From NCBI GenBank assembly GCA_020635135.1, contig JACKAJ010000016.1, forward strand, positions 893,172-957,171: a DNA stretch of 64,000 bases, in the 5' to 3' direction. Below, one piece after another: positions 63,001 through 64,000 of this stretch. Origin of the DNA: Halobacteriovoraceae bacterium. GTDB taxonomy: Bacteria > Bdellovibrionota > Bacteriovoracia > Bacteriovoracales > Bacteriovoracaceae. A model generated the notes under the pieces. The model had not been told where the DNA came from, did not search any database, and saw only the letters and a program-made list of their open reading frames with translations. The position numbers were made by a program, and so were the translations under genes. Numbering within the stretch: the first letter of the stretch is position 1; the number at the start of each line of letters is the position of its first letter.

Positions 63001-64000
63001 ATGAGAAATAACTTATCTGAGATCTCTCCAAAACTTTTGGAGTCCGAACGCGTTGTCGGTAATAACAACGTCATTCTCGAAAACAATAAAACCAAATCTC
63101 AAGTCATCCTTCCCCTGGAATCAAGTGATTATTTGGATTATTTTGACGGGCAACACACAGTCAAAGAAATCATTGCCGAAGTTTTCGAAAAAACAGGAAA
63201 AGTTTATTTTGATTCCATTCTCAAAACAGTTAAAACCCTTAATGAAAAAAAATTCCTAGAAGATATCTCAGGAGAAATCATCAATATTGGGAAAAGCACT
63301 AATCCTCATCATCAAAAATCTTCCACTCTCATACGCTCTTTTAAAAAGTTCATACTAATACACAAAAAAAAATTGGGAGTCGATCAACCCAATATCGCCT
63401 TAGGGCTTTGTTTTATAGTCCTGGTAGGAGCTCTTTATGGAGCCTATTTTCTTTTGCCTAACATCTCATTTGAGAATTTCTTAAAATCAGAAAAAGACTA
63501 TTCTGAAGCCCTCGTAAATTATTTTATTATTGCCTCAATTCTTTTGAGTATTCGAGGACTCTTCAAAATTCTTTTTCAAATTCTTGCTTGCACCACTCTT
63601 TATGGTATTAACTTACGAATTAATCTCTTTTCAGTTTCAGTTGATGTCCTAAATAATTCCATCTATGCTCTCAAGAAAAAGATATACCCCATTTTTTATT
63701 TTTTAACGAACTCTGGAACTTTTCTTTTCTCGGCGACAGTCTTTTCTTTGCTCTCACCTGGACACCCTCTAGTGGATGATACATTCATTATTGCAACACT
63801 GATGAGCTTTAATCAGCTCGATCCGTTTAGAAAAAGCGACTTCACCAGCATGTTTCAATTCTTCTACGAAGATAATCAGCTTGAAAGCGTTTCTCCTTAT
63901 CTTAAAAATAATTCTTTTGCTGGAATTTTCAAAAAAACTTCCGGTAGCATTGATGAAATCAAGTACGCAAGTTATAGTTTTTTAGCTATCGCTTGGGCAG
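63001..64000 (+). CDS. Membrane protein resembling M50-type peptide metalloprotease without HExxH (3' end outside window)
   Basis: The frame is open from the ATG at 63001 to the window edge (333 codons). Residues about 38-90 (LESSDYLDYFDGQHTVKEI, then FDSILKTVKTLNEKKFLED) look like a PqqD-type winged-helix domain. Hydrophobic segments follow: about 137-157, 176-202, and 230-250 with 255-268. This order is that of putative peptide zinc metalloproteases (YydH-like, M50), which pair HELGHALA in a helix with a later NPLL.LDGYY motif. Here the first site reads KILFQILACTTLYG (189-202), with no His or Glu. The second reads NQLDPFRKSDF (271-281), keeping one Asp. Catalytic zinc binding is therefore unlikely. 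The assignment is by motif order, not strong identity. Confidence 0.55.
   Translation, partial: MRNNLSEISPKLLESERVVGNNNVILENNKTKSQVILPLESSDYLDYFDGQHTVKEIIAEVFEKTGKVYFDSILKTVKTLNEKKFLEDISGEIINIGKSTNPHHQKSSTLIRSFKKFILIHKKKLGVDQPNIALGLCFIVLVGALYGAYFLLPNISFENFLKSEKDYSEALVNYFIIASILLSIRGLFKILFQILACTTLYGINLRINLFSVSVDVLNNSIYALKKKIYPIFYFLTNSGTFLFSATVFSLLSPGHPLVDDTFIIATLMSFNQLDPFRKSDFTSMFQFFYEDNQLESVSPYLKNNSFAGIFKKTSGSIDEIKYASYSFLAIAWA

Overview
The window looks like a chromosomal stretch of a low-GC (roughly 40 % by eye), Gram-negative bacterium rich in secreted proteins. The mix of giant cell-surface proteins, many small secreted Cys-rich proteins and lipoproteins, a MoxR/DUF58/transglutaminase operon and a deoC/aldehyde-dehydrogenase operon suggests Bdellovibrionota (a Bacteriovorax/Peredibacter-like predator). 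This assignment is inference: there is no rRNA or other taxonomic marker in the window.

Region 1 (1-36036, minus strand) holds two adjacent paralogous giant genes. The downstream one (1-14669) runs off the left edge with at least 4889 codons, nearly all of it about 41 tandem cadherin/Ig-like units of about 117 residues. The upstream one (14938-36036) is complete at 7032 aa. It has an N-terminal membrane anchor, a low-complexity linker, 18 stand-alone cadherin-like units, seven composite modules (cadherin-like + PKD-like + DUF285/BspA-type repeats), a cadherin-like + DUF1554-like block, a cadherin-like + GLUG-repeat block, and a C-terminal formylglycine-generating-enzyme-like (SUMF1) domain. 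The two proteins start alike, and their unit types follow the same order but with different copy numbers. This shows gene duplication followed by array expansion. Three consecutive units at the window edge are identical at the DNA level.

Region 2 (36037-38275) holds an ssb gene with its terminator, a small zinc-ribbon membrane protein, and a gene-poor stretch of about 0.9 kb with a 132/133-bp direct repeat and several inverted repeats.

Region 3 (38276-46570) holds a diheme RoxA-like cytochrome c, a fructosamine-kinase family gene whose 5' end lacks a normal start codon, a secreted Cys-rich repeat protein, a dicarboxylate/amino-acid:cation symporter, a secreted hypothetical protein, and a four-gene plus-strand run: TerC-type membrane protein, UPF0104/AglD-like membrane protein, DPM/GtrB-like glycosyltransferase and CBS-domain protein.

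Region 4 (46585-55673) holds a MoxR-DUF58-TgpA-like transglutaminase operon, a small secreted protein, an operon of four secreted proteins (its first and last members are paralogues), an RluA-type pseudouridine synthase, a periplasmic hypothetical protein and a flavin-reductase-like protein.

Region 5 (55686-64000) holds the deoC-ALDH-ALDH-like operon with a palindrome over its putative promoter, then secreted proteins and lipoproteins (one with a LamG domain), a beta-barrel-like protein, a possible small basic protein, and the start of a membrane protein that resembles M50 peptide metalloproteases but lacks HExxH. No tRNA, rRNA, insertion sequence or CRISPR array was recognised.
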